From an uncultured bacterium (GTDB taxonomy: Bacteria; Armatimonadota; UBA5829), in the NCBI GenBank assembly GCA_938074205.1, contig CALJES010000001.1, positions 147,101 to 211,100 on the forward strand: 64,000 nt of DNA. The letters run 5' to 3'. The notes below the pieces were generated by a model. The model was not told the DNA's origin. It worked only from the letters and a program-made list of their open reading frames with translations, and searched no databases. Both the position numbers and the translations under genes were made by a program. This document shows, piece after piece, positions 53,145-62,098 of this stretch (its first letter is position 1; each line of letters begins with the position of its first letter).

Positions 53145-53479
53145 TGCGTATAAACCCCTCACTTCGATCACGAGGACTACTTTCACCTCCTATAGGCCGA
53201 AGTGTCTTGCCGCGCATTCGCCTCTATGTTTTTCAAGGAAATGCGGTTGAGCTTAGGGCAAAAGCCTGCGAGACGGGTTTGAGTCGTAGTCCGCCTTCGC
53301 GGGATTCATAAACAAAGGGGCTGTAAATAGTTATTGTATCATTTCCAGGACTGCTGACCGCTAGAGGTAAAACCGGGTTGGAACCACTGTTGGATAGGAA
53401 AAACCGGATCACAGTTTGTGATCGAGGCTAAATCTCTTTGTCGGACTCCAGACAACCGAGACAAAGATCCAATTCGTAG
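53145..53479. other. Intergenic region between glycosidase and BREX operon
   Basis: 335 bp with no supported gene. It contains a perfect GATCACA-GTT-TGTGATC inverted repeat (53407-53423) and, next to the brxL stop, the probable operon terminator. The glycosidase promoter should lie here, but no good -35/-10 pair was found. Confidence 0.4.
53435..53467 (-). terminator. Probable terminator of the BREX operon
   Basis: TCTTTGTC (53435-53442) pairs with GACAAAGA (53460-53467), extended by GG/CC with a small bulge. It begins 13 nt past the brxL stop codon and is followed on the minus strand by GATTTAG. Confidence 0.45.
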
Positions 53480-54916
53480 TTACGGTCGGATCTCAAATCC
53501 GATGGTAAGAGCCCTGTACTCCGAGTCCATCTGACACAGCTGGACCCGTATATGCTGTCTCATGGCGATCGCTGGCTTCACACAATACTCGCGAAACTCC
53601 TCTGAACTTGGTTTAAGGTCGGGAAACAGCAACTTCAGATAGCCAGCAGCTAGTCTCGTTACGGCATTTTTATCTCGCATTTCTTCTGTTCCCGTCAGGA
53701 TTACATGCTCGTTAACGTACTCCACGTGACGAGTGTCGTGTCTTAGCAAATGCAGGACCTCGCCGAAAAAATCAGCCTTGAAGCCAATGCCTTGTGCAGG
53801 ACTGTTTGATTTGACCTTTGGAAGCTCCCAACCTGGGAGCAATCCGTGCAATCGGTCAATGAAAGCCGTTTCTTGCAAGAACTGGGGTAAGTGCCTGAAT
53901 ATAACTGCCTGACTTGGTTTTCCCAACGAATCAATAGGGACATTTCCAAGAAACACTACTCCGCAGTCCGCTGTTGCTCCTTGACGACCACGAGTGTAAC
54001 GGCCGCTCTCGAGGTAGTCCTTCAATACGCCGACTACCTCACCTGGATTATCGAAGGAAATCGTCTGAGCCTCATCGAACACCACAACATCGTACTGTGT
54101 TAGTAGACCTGGAGTCTGAGTTCTGAGGTCGTAGAACAATGCCGCAGCGCTAATCTTTCCACCGCTTAACACGCGCACATAGCGCGAAAGATTGGAAAAC
54201 ACGAAAGACTTGCCGGTTCCCTTCGGAGCCAACTCGATGAGGTTTGTCCTTGGTTGCACAAGCGGTATCAATCTGGTCAGCAGCCACAGTTGCTGCTGAG
54301 GTTTATAGATGTCGGGGTTATACCCCATGCTGCTCACAATTAGCTCTCGCCATTCATTTACCGTGAAGTGCGAACGCTGCTGGCAGTAGTAGTCAAGGTC
54401 TAGACTAGAGACCTGCATAGGTTTGAAGTCTGTGAGCCAGACTTCCCCAGATCGTGTACCGGTATCCCTAGGGGCGTGCCACGTCAACTTGCCTGCGCCC
54501 CATAGGCCGCCAGACAAGAGTCCTTTATGCGCGTCGACGATGCCGTCCTCAACCAAACCGGTTTCATCTATGCATGGGATATGAACCTTCCTTTTGCCTG
54601 TTACCAGGTCTACGGTAACTGAGAAATGATCTAAGACGGTTACGGCCTCGCCCTGAAGAAGTCGGTTTCTTATTTGCTGCTTCTGATCTTTGCGGGGCAA
54701 ATGAACCTGAATAAAACTATTGATCTTGTCGCGGATCTCGTCCGTCAGCTCCCCATCAGGACAGAATCTGTCTATGATCCATTCTCCGACGAAAGTTGGA
54801 ATGCTACGCGCCTGAATACCTGACCTGACAAACAGGGACTTGTCTACGCAAACCTCTCCGAATAGTTCTTTCGCTTTTGCTTGATATCCGCGACCGGCTT
54901 GATCCTCAGCTGTCAT
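53480..54916 (-). CDS. brxL: BrxL-family AAA+ ATPase (short form)
   Basis: A 478-residue BREX protein. It has Walker A LAPKGTGKSFVFSNL (residues 229-243) and Walker B YDVVVFDEAQTISFD (Asp281-Glu282). The N-terminal region carries ARSIPTFVGEWIIDRFCPDG and FIQVHLPRKDQKQQIRNRLL, typical of BrxL. It is about 200 residues shorter than type 1 BrxL and I see no Lon-like Ser-Lys protease domain; it matches the shorter TIGR02688-like group. BrxL acts on DNA in phage restriction. It is the last gene of the operon, overlapping pglZ by 11 nt. Confidence 0.88.
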   Translation of the reverse strand: MTAEDQAGRGYQAKAKELFGEVCVDKSLFVRSGIQARSIPTFVGEWIIDRFCPDGELTDEIRDKINSFIQVHLPRKDQKQQIRNRLLQGEAVTVLDHFSVTVDLVTGKRKVHIPCIDETGLVEDGIVDAHKGLLSGGLWGAGKLTWHAPRDTGTRSGEVWLTDFKPMQVSSLDLDYYCQQRSHFTVNEWRELIVSSMGYNPDIYKPQQQLWLLTRLIPLVQPRTNLIELAPKGTGKSFVFSNLSRYVRVLSGGKISAAALFYDLRTQTPGLLTQYDVVVFDEAQTISFDNPGEVVGVLKDYLESGRYTRGRQGATADCGVVFLGNVPIDSLGKPSQAVIFRHLPQFLQETAFIDRLHGLLPGWELPKVKSNSPAQGIGFKADFFGEVLHLLRHDTRHVEYVNEHVILTGTEEMRDKNAVTRLAAGYLKLLFPDLKPSSEEFREYCVKPAIAMRQHIRVQLCQMDSEYRALTIGFEIRP

Positions 54917-57227
54917 TGAACATGTCTCCCAGATCAGCTACTTCGTAAATCTTCCGAATCTTGAGCTCCAGACGCAACACGCCGTTTCTGCGGAACCCCG
55001 CCACAGTAAACTCGACCAGAGCCTTAAATTCGGAGCTCTCCACACTTATGGGGATAAATGCGCGCGAACTTTCAAGTCGAGCTTTTCCGTGAGCGTCAAT
55101 AGAGTCGCAAAACCATTTCGCCTGTAGTTCCGGAACTCGGACTTCTAGATCTTGAACCGGAAAATCGAAGTGGTTCAAAATTTCCAACTCGACGTCTTGT
55201 GAACGACCTCGAAGCACTGGCGGTGATACGTGGACCAATTTCAGAAGTATTTGCTCTGGCACATTGCGGTTCTCAAACACATATAGAGGAGTTATGGTCT
55301 CTTCGGGAAGCAGCCCGCCATGCGTGAAGGATCTAGGTTTACGAGCAATGTATCGAGTACCGCGGGCGACTGCATAATCACTGCTTAGTCCAAATCTCTG
55401 CCTATCTATCGGCCACCACTCCACAGCGTTCAGGGAGTCCAGTTGCCTCACACTAACGAACCGCCGGTGCTGTCTGTACACATCATCTTCCTGAGCCGAT
55501 TTGGGCACTGCCACCTGATGACCAGCCCTCAAAAAAGATGTAGAGCCGTGGTCAGAAGAAACAAATAGGACTGATGGCCTGGACTTTATTAAAGCTTTGA
55601 AAAAATGTTCCAAGGCCTCAGTCACCTTATCCATCCGCGTATTGAAATACCTCCATATGTCGTGGTCGAGCTTATCAGGCGGCGTGTGAGCCCATTCATC
55701 CACGCCCGTATAAATCCATAAGTACAAGTCCGCCTTCAGCGACGAGATCGAGTGTTTTAAATCAGGATCAAGCAAGTCGACAAGCTTCACATTTGCGTTA
55801 AGCCGATCCCACAAGAGCTTCTGGACATCCTCAATACCTAGGGCATCCCGGGGTAACAACCCAGTAATTGCGCTTTGGCGCGAGGTGTGGGTGTCACTTG
55901 GCAGCATAGAAATTTGGTATTCTTCTCGTGCGACGGAAAGTCCTAGTTTGCCAAATGCTTCCACGACTCTATCTGCCCATAGTAGCGACAAATTGTCGAG
56001 AAACAACCACACCACGCAGTAGTCCCGGTCTAAGTATTCCTTCACTTTACTTAGCGTGTTGGACACCAGGTGCTCACCTTGGTTAAGTAAGTCGGGGTAT
56101 TTTCTATATAACCACTCCTCATACATTTCGGTATAGGCGACGACCTCCCGGTCGAGCTCAGCATCAGTATTAACGACCCAACGCGCGTAAGGAATATACT
56201 CTTTGACTACCCACCTTAGCCATTCCTGTAGTGACCAATCGGAGTGCGGTTCACGCGGCTTCTGGCGTGGGCTTAACATGTCGAGTCGCTTAATAATGAC
56301 CTGCGCGTCCGGAATGTCTTCAAATTTGATCGTCAACTGATCCAACAGTTCTCTAGTAATTTTTTCCCGACACCCCCGTAGATGCTCTTCGATCTGCTCA
56401 AGTTCCGAGAGCAGACGTCCACTCATTTGGGAAACCAATGATTCCAAGCAATCACTCCGGTCATTTAGAGTAACAGACCAATACTCAGCCACTTTGGGCA
56501 GCAGAATGTCCACAAGTTTCCCAGGGAATACTACGGCTTCAACAAGTTTGCTTATCCAAAAGCCATCCTCGCAGAGCAGCTCCAATTCATCTAACCATTG
56601 CGTCAGAAGTTCGAAGGGATATGTTCGCAAGTTTGTCAGTACGCTCAGCGTACAAGACAGCCGGTTGCCCTCCTCAAAAAACTTGTAGTAGGCTTCCTTC
56701 AGCTCGCCGCTTAACTGCCCCAGCCACTCAGACTTTTTCCTATCTTTCAGCTTATCGAGATATGGATGACTAACAGCTTTATTTCGATCCCACCTGCACA
56801 GCGCCCAGTTTACCAGGTCTTGTAAGTGTTCGCGGGAGGGCTTGGTCTCAACCCACGGATCACCTAACAGGTGCTGCAGAATCCAGTCATCAACATTGGT
56901 GATCGGAGAATTTGGATCCGGAAGATCCAGCAGGTTGAGATCTGAGACATACTCAGGATTTTTCGCCAGTTCCGCAGGCAAGGAGCTTACTTTCAGTTTG
57001 TCCTTTAGAGCACTAATGTCATCTTCGAACCTACACCTGGTGTCGTATCGCAGGTCCCAGAACCAACTGCGATACACCGGCGATGTAACGCACACCTGAA
57101 TATCTTTGCACTCAACTAGCGCTTCGCGAATCTTTCGCCTGGCTAAACAGTAGGCTTCAGAATCTGCTACCTGAATGTCAGCGATATCTCGTTTCGAGTG
57201 AGGAGATAGAATGATAGTGACCATCAC
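54906..57227 (-). CDS. pglZ: PglZ-family BREX phosphatase-like protein
   Basis: A 773-residue member of the alkaline-phosphatase superfamily, the hallmark BREX gene. The N-terminal 400 residues are helical. The catalytic-like domain starts at VVWLFLDNLSLLWADRV (Asp411), continues with EYQISMLPSDTHTSRQSAI, LYLWIYTGVDEWAHT and SVLFVSSDHGSTSF (SDHG 558-561), and ends near TRYIARKPRSFTHGGLLPEE. A beta-rich C-terminal domain follows. PglZ is required for both modification and exclusion in characterised BREX systems. The start is GTG 57227 or ATG 57224, overlapping the brxC stop; the 3' end overlaps brxL by 11 nt. Confidence 0.92.
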   Translation of the reverse strand: MMVTIILSPHSKRDIADIQVADSEAYCLARRKIREALVECKDIQVCVTSPVYRSWFWDLRYDTRCRFEDDISALKDKLKVSSLPAELAKNPEYVSDLNLLDLPDPNSPITNVDDWILQHLLGDPWVETKPSREHLQDLVNWALCRWDRNKAVSHPYLDKLKDRKKSEWLGQLSGELKEAYYKFFEEGNRLSCTLSVLTNLRTYPFELLTQWLDELELLCEDGFWISKLVEAVVFPGKLVDILLPKVAEYWSVTLNDRSDCLESLVSQMSGRLLSELEQIEEHLRGCREKITRELLDQLTIKFEDIPDAQVIIKRLDMLSPRQKPREPHSDWSLQEWLRWVVKEYIPYARWVVNTDAELDREVVAYTEMYEEWLYRKYPDLLNQGEHLVSNTLSKVKEYLDRDYCVVWLFLDNLSLLWADRVVEAFGKLGLSVAREEYQISMLPSDTHTSRQSAITGLLPRDALGIEDVQKLLWDRLNANVKLVDLLDPDLKHSISSLKADLYLWIYTGVDEWAHTPPDKLDHDIWRYFNTRMDKVTEALEHFFKALIKSRPSVLFVSSDHGSTSFLRAGHQVAVPKSAQEDDVYRQHRRFVSVRQLDSLNAVEWWPIDRQRFGLSSDYAVARGTRYIARKPRSFTHGGLLPEETITPLYVFENRNVPEQILLKLVHVSPPVLRGRSQDVELEILNHFDFPVQDLEVRVPELQAKWFCDSIDAHGKARLESSRAFIPISVESSEFKALVEFTVAGFRRNGVLRLELKIRKIYEVADLGDMFNDS

Positions 57228-60200
57228 GCAAATTCTTCTTTCAGGCGTTGGATGAGCTCAGAAACCTGAACCCTATCTAGTCGTAGTTCTTCGACTATTA
57301 GCTTCCTTATTATCGCCACAGCGTTTTCGACTACATCATTACCACCATTCGTGAGGTGCTCATTTGATTCGTTGCCAAGCTTGGAGCCGATAGGATCGTA
57401 CTCTTCGATCTCTCGCTTGGCCTCCTTTACCGCAGCCACGTATTCATCAGACAAATTCGATTCCCAATCTTCCACTCTCCCAAGTTTCATTTCAGTCGCT
57501 AAACTGCGGAAGAACCTTTCGGATATGGTGCCACTCTTGCTCGCGGCGTCTATCAAAGCCTTTTGTCTGCCACAAAAAGCGTGCGTCCTGGTAAATTCGG
57601 ACAAGTTGTTGAACCACCTTCTTACCGCCTCGTCGAGATCGTTCTCAGTCCTTCCTGCAGCACCAAATATATCACATAGTCTTTCTACAAGCTGTCTCTC
57701 AAGTGTACTTTCGAATGCAGACATTCGATCCACAACAATTCGCAGTTTTTCAACCGTTTCGCAAAATCGAGAATCTTCCGGCAAACTATCCGTAAATAAG
57801 GCACGCGGAAGCTCCTCCTTCAAGAACTTTCGAGCATCGACGGCTGCAGCAGGATTGGAAAGTAGTTTTACCACGTTTGAGCACAGTTCCTCACAATCTT
57901 TGGGATAACCAAAGCCGGCTCTGGAAACTCTTGGCAAGTTTCTAAACCAATCCGAAAGTGCTTTTTTGCCGGCATCCCAGATCGACATTCCCAAGGGCTT
58001 TTGGGTCGCACCAACCACGACTCTTATTTCCTCAACGTACTGCCGATCTTCATCGCTAGCCACGTAATACACAATTGCCCAATCATTCGGATTCTCGACC
58101 ATTTCGTGAACCGTTGCCCCAGAGGGCTCCTGGTAGTCACTATTACGCATCAGTTCGCAGCCATCGATTATAGTTCCTAGGAAAGACCCCAACACCATTT
58201 CGATGGACTGCGGAGTCATTCCATAAGGAGGTTCTCTTAGCTCTTTTAACACGTCTGACACTAATGTTACGGTGCCATCTCGTGCCAAGACGCGATTTGA
58301 GATCACTCTCCAAACGTGTTGTAAAACCGACCCGACCGGGGGCTGAGCTCTTAGCGCGAACGTTTCGTAGTCACCGCTCTCACCTCGTTTCTCCGCGATC
58401 TCCGTTTCTTTAACGCACGCGCGCAGGATCCTGTCAACTGCTGTACCACCCGACTTCTTGATTTGAAACGTTCCGTCGCTGCGCAATATCTTGTCAAGCG
58501 CCTCCAGTCTGTACTTTCGCTCACTGTCTTTCTTGGCAAAGTGGTTGATTGCTTTGTCCTTTATGGCCGGCGTTCTTGGAAAGACATGTTCCAACACGTC
58601 TGAAAGATAACCATCCAGATCCTTGACTTGCCTAGCCACGGTACCGGCGTTGTACCACACAAAACCCTCAGGCGCCAACCAGTCCCTCACGTCATCTTTG
58701 AGTTGCTGCAAAGTCTCATTATCCAACTCTCGAAGCTCCTGGTCATACTCTGGGGAGGAAGGCTTACTTGAGGGCTCTTGCCGCATGAGATTTCGTATTG
58801 CCTTCAGACGCAAGGCCTGCTCTGTATACGTGACTGGCGTCTTGGGTATCGCAACAACCAATCGATCATCTTTACGTGCCAGCTCGAACAGCAAGTGTTC
58901 AGCGTCTTTAATCTCGTCTTCCGTTTTGGCCAACACATACAACACAGTACATCCATTGGGATCGCAAGGGCGAAAGGTGTGTTGTAAATCGGAAGCTGAA
59001 ACGAATTGCCAGTCGACCGGCCGGTTAGTGAAATGCCGATCGTTGTATTTATCAGCTGTGAGGGATAGCTCGATTTCGTCGAATTCTTGCAGAGCCCTGG
59101 CCAGGTCGAAAGTATCAGCGATGCGCTTGACCTCTTGATTAATTGCCTCTTCCACATCTATACCAACCGCTACACTACGCAGGGAGTATTCTTTCGTACT
59201 CTGCCTATATTTCAAAGCCCCTTTATCGCGAAGTTCTGCTAGAACACCCGATAGCTCCTTTCGCTCCTCATTGCCAAGCCAAAGTGAATCCGCAATGACG
59301 TCTTCAGTCGGCCGAAGCCGCGAGTGATCCACGATTTCCAGCACGGCAACTGTTCGTACCACACGTCGAGCAAGCTCTGATTCACCGCACTGCGGCAGCG
59401 CTTCGTTCATTGCCATCGCAGTTCTGCGGTATTCGCTGCTATTTTGAATGCCGGGCGCAAAGTAGTTGGCGAGCAAATCAACTGTGTACAGGCGCAATCT
59501 TCCAGATGTTCGATCCACGGCCTCTCGCCCTCGGACAAACTCCATCAGACCGCCGTTTTTCGCGTCACCAAAGAAACAGAAAAGGCTTCTCGTCTCCTGG
59601 CCCACACGATCTGCGAGCCACGGCAAGCAGAACATCGCGATTGGATGCATGGGGTAGCAGCCTCGCACGATGACGTTTGACACCCAGGTTCTATCCTTTC
59701 CTTTGTATAAATCCCAGTCAACCACCTTGTCCACAAGCACATCCAAGTCCTTGTGATTGCGGATCTCGTTCCACGCCTGGCTTTCAGCGTGCTGTACAAT
59801 TACGGAGTTTGTCATTTCCTCCATTTCATATAGGTCTGTTGCAGCTCTCAAGTAGTATTCACTGTCCATCAGCCGACCGTGCAGCTTTTCGAATTCTTGT
59901 CTCGCGCTCTCGCCACCTGCGTAAGCCTCAAACGACTGATGAGCAATAGCTACCAGGTGAACCTGGTTTTCCCTGCTGCGCTTGCAAAATTCTATGAAAC
60001 TCTGCAAGCGCTGACTCTCACGAGAATGAGGGGTCCTGGCGATGCCCGCAAGGTATGTGCCAAACTCGTCCCAGATGACAAATATGCCTTGCCAACGCTG
60101 ACCGGCTTGTCTTCTGAGAAACTTGCAAGTTTCCTCATAAAGTTCGGCCGTGTCAGAGATTGGTGGGTTAAACTCCGTGTTATGAGCAACAACTGTATGA

Positions 60201-60847
60201 GCTTTTGTAAAGGCTTCGTACGCTTTGGAATCACAGTTGTCCAAACGCCGCTGAATAGCGTCCACGTCCCAATCCAATCGGCGCAGTTCGCTTTGCAGCT
60301 TCTGATAAGCCTCAGGATCATTTTGCTTCCAATAATTGATTTTATTCACCGCAGCGCTGTAAACTGAGCTGGGACGAAAACTTACCCTTTCTCGCTGCAA
60401 AGCTTCGTTGAGGGCAACCTGTAATGCATGGTCGACGCCGTATGGATCGCCTGCCGGATTCGGAATAACCACGAGATACGGGTGCGTGTTTTCGCGCGCG
60501 CGTCTTGCGAGCTCGTATGCTTCTTCGTCCGCTCGCAGCTTTTCCCAGAAGGGCTGCATAGCCTCGTCATCAGGATTGCGCCGGACAAAGTTTGCAAGTA
60601 CAAGAGCGAAGTGCGATTTGCCTGTGCCGCGCGGGCCGGTCACCAAATGGGCTCTTTTGGAACTGCCTGGTGATAATCCCTCGCATATTCCCACTAGAGC
60701 CTTTCGACTGGCAGAATTCGGAACGTATCCACGGAGCTTGTATTCGTTTGTTGACGCATTTGTATAGTCTCGGCGCAGCTCGACCTCAGTCGACCATGCT
60801 TCAGACACTTTGACCACGTCGCTAAGCTGCAAAGTATTAATGCTCAT
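57224..60847 (-). CDS. brxC: BrxC/PglY-family BREX ATPase
   Basis: A 1,207-residue P-loop ATPase. It has Walker A VTGPRGTGKSHFALVLANF (about residues 69-87) and Walker B GIFVIWDEFGTYLAGI (about 254-269). The long helical region that follows has the BrxC/PglY pattern (YPMHPIAMFCLPWLADRVGQ, then a helicase-like DRTSGRLRLYTVDLL). I chose ATG 60847, MSINTLQLSD, because it overlaps the preceding stop in ATGAGCATTAA; an upstream ATG at 60898 is inside that gene. BrxC is essential for BREX phage exclusion. It sits directly before pglZ, as in most BREX operons. Confidence 0.92.
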   Translation of the reverse strand: MSINTLQLSDVVKVSEAWSTEVELRRDYTNASTNEYKLRGYVPNSASRKALVGICEGLSPGSSKRAHLVTGPRGTGKSHFALVLANFVRRNPDDEAMQPFWEKLRADEEAYELARRARENTHPYLVVIPNPAGDPYGVDHALQVALNEALQRERVSFRPSSVYSAAVNKINYWKQNDPEAYQKLQSELRRLDWDVDAIQRRLDNCDSKAYEAFTKAHTVVAHNTEFNPPISDTAELYEETCKFLRRQAGQRWQGIFVIWDEFGTYLAGIARTPHSRESQRLQSFIEFCKRSRENQVHLVAIAHQSFEAYAGGESARQEFEKLHGRLMDSEYYLRAATDLYEMEEMTNSVIVQHAESQAWNEIRNHKDLDVLVDKVVDWDLYKGKDRTWVSNVIVRGCYPMHPIAMFCLPWLADRVGQETRSLFCFFGDAKNGGLMEFVRGREAVDRTSGRLRLYTVDLLANYFAPGIQNSSEYRRTAMAMNEALPQCGESELARRVVRTVAVLEIVDHSRLRPTEDVIADSLWLGNEERKELSGVLAELRDKGALKYRQSTKEYSLRSVAVGIDVEEAINQEVKRIADTFDLARALQEFDEIELSLTADKYNDRHFTNRPVDWQFVSASDLQHTFRPCDPNGCTVLYVLAKTEDEIKDAEHLLFELARKDDRLVVAIPKTPVTYTEQALRLKAIRNLMRQEPSSKPSSPEYDQELRELDNETLQQLKDDVRDWLAPEGFVWYNAGTVARQVKDLDGYLSDVLEHVFPRTPAIKDKAINHFAKKDSERKYRLEALDKILRSDGTFQIKKSGGTAVDRILRACVKETEIAEKRGESGDYETFALRAQPPVGSVLQHVWRVISNRVLARDGTVTLVSDVLKELREPPYGMTPQSIEMVLGSFLGTIIDGCELMRNSDYQEPSGATVHEMVENPNDWAIVYYVASDEDRQYVEEIRVVVGATQKPLGMSIWDAGKKALSDWFRNLPRVSRAGFGYPKDCEELCSNVVKLLSNPAAAVDARKFLKEELPRALFTDSLPEDSRFCETVEKLRIVVDRMSAFESTLERQLVERLCDIFGAAGRTENDLDEAVRRWFNNLSEFTRTHAFCGRQKALIDAASKSGTISERFFRSLATEMKLGRVEDWESNLSDEYVAAVKEAKREIEEYDPIGSKLGNESNEHLTNGGNDVVENAVAIIRKLIVEELRLDRVQVSELIQRLKEEFA

Positions 60848-61298
60848 AGGATGCCCTATTGCTCCTTTCACAATAAAAGTATAATCGGTCCCTATCAAAC
60901 CCCGCGGCCTCAGCGATTTTCCCCAGGGCCGTGACTAGGATCACGGGATATCGCGGAGTGATGTTGCTGGCAAGTTGGAAAAAGCTGCGCGCACCTGTTT
61001 CGCCCAAGGTTGCTACGAGCGGGTCTATATCGTCCAGGCAGATTATTTGTCCGTGCTCGTCAGAGAGTTCGATGATGCAGTCCGCAAGGTTTTGGCTGTT
61101 AAAAGCGCCAGGTGCAAATGCTTCCTTTTGCGTGACTGCAGAAACTGCGTCCAAGACTAGCACATCGCTCGCTGTAGCCAACTGCTCAACTAGTGTCGCC
61201 CGCTCGCGTGACACAGGAGCCGCAAGGATAAGCACGCGGTTCTTGCGCAGTTTCAAATCCTGCAGTGTGTTACAGATCTTGTTGACCAAGGTAGTCAT
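60837..61298 (-). CDS. BrxF-like small ATPase-fold protein with degenerate P-loop
   Basis: 153 residues. The N-terminal KNRVLILAAPVSRERATLVE occupies the Walker A position but has no GK[ST], while QIICLDDIDPLVATLGETG looks like an intact Walker B. SNITPRYPVILVTALGKI resembles a sensor strand, all in the order of a RecA/AAA fold. Size and place next to brxC match BrxF of type 3 BREX, where the P-loop is normally intact. It may be a non-hydrolysing partner of BrxC. The ATG starts 2 nt after the DUF4007 stop; the stop overlaps brxC by 11 nt. Confidence 0.6.
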   Translation of the reverse strand: MTTLVNKICNTLQDLKLRKNRVLILAAPVSRERATLVEQLATASDVLVLDAVSAVTQKEAFAPGAFNSQNLADCIIELSDEHGQIICLDDIDPLVATLGETGARSFFQLASNITPRYPVILVTALGKIAEAAGFDRDRLYFYCERSNRASYEH

Positions 61299-61300
61299 AA

Positions 61301-62098
61301 TTACTCATCTTCCGAATCGTAGCACATTTCGAGCAAATCCAAGGGTGAACCCTGGAAGGTCAACGCGACGTTATCCAGTTCGGCGTTTCTATATACATCG
61401 ACGATACCTTCGGATTCTAGCTTGCGAAGTATACTTCTAAGTTCTTCTTCCTGGAGCAGGAATATGCGACCGGGACTGCCAACAGCTGTCGCGACGTCGC
61501 GGAAGCTCAGCGTCGGACTGCGAAGGCCGTTGCTCCGCCTAGATTCATAGAGGGTGTAAGCAATTATGTAGCGATTCGGGATCCTACGGCGTACAACTTG
61601 GTAGCATTTTTGTTCATCGCAACTAATAATCTGAAGATTTCCTAACCCGGACGGTGCTACCAACGTGCTAAGGGTAGTGCGAACGTCGCTCGCGATCTTG
61701 GTGCTTGTTCTGCCGAGAATCGTTGTGACGCGGTCGAGAGCATCGCGGGCCGTAAACGATAGACCCAGAGTGAATAGGTGCCCAACGAGAGTATACCACA
61801 CGGTCGCCTCTGAGTTTGAGGACAACCGGTAGTAAACAAGCCATTTGGTAGCAAGCCTGGCCAGTCTCTCGTCGCGCTTGACTAGCAGGCGACCAAGACT
61901 GGTCAACGATGATTCTTTCCGAGAGTACAGTCCTGACATACGGGCCCAGCTTAGGACACTAGTAGCTTTTCTAGACCCTATACCCAACGCCGACATAACA
62001 GCATCACGTCCAGAGTCCCCACCCCAGTGAATGTGCCTTATCAAGTCAGTAAGCAATGTCCATTCGAGTGGAAAGGTTTCATTAAAGCCGATACTCAA
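61301..62098 (-). CDS. DUF4007 family protein
   Basis: 265 residues from TTG at 62098, which overlaps the brxP stop as TTGA with AAGGGGGG upstream; longer starts would lie inside brxP. It has GFNETFPLEWTLLTDLIRHI, the DUF4007 core SGRDAVMSALGIGSRKATSV, SSLTSLGRLLVKRDERLARL and the TKWLVYYRLSSNSEATVWYT block, followed by a winged-helix-like C-terminal part (EEELRSILRKLESEGIVDVY). Proteins of this family occur next to PAPS-reductase/DndC-like genes in defence loci; the biochemical role is not established. It may read DNA modification, but that is inference. Confidence 0.75.
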   Translation of the reverse strand: MSIGFNETFPLEWTLLTDLIRHIHWGGDSGRDAVMSALGIGSRKATSVLSWARMSGLYSRKESSLTSLGRLLVKRDERLARLATKWLVYYRLSSNSEATVWYTLVGHLFTLGLSFTARDALDRVTTILGRTSTKIASDVRTTLSTLVAPSGLGNLQIISCDEQKCYQVVRRRIPNRYIIAYTLYESRRSNGLRSPTLSFRDVATAVGSPGRIFLLQEEELRSILRKLESEGIVDVYRNAELDNVALTFQGSPLDLLEMCYDSEDE

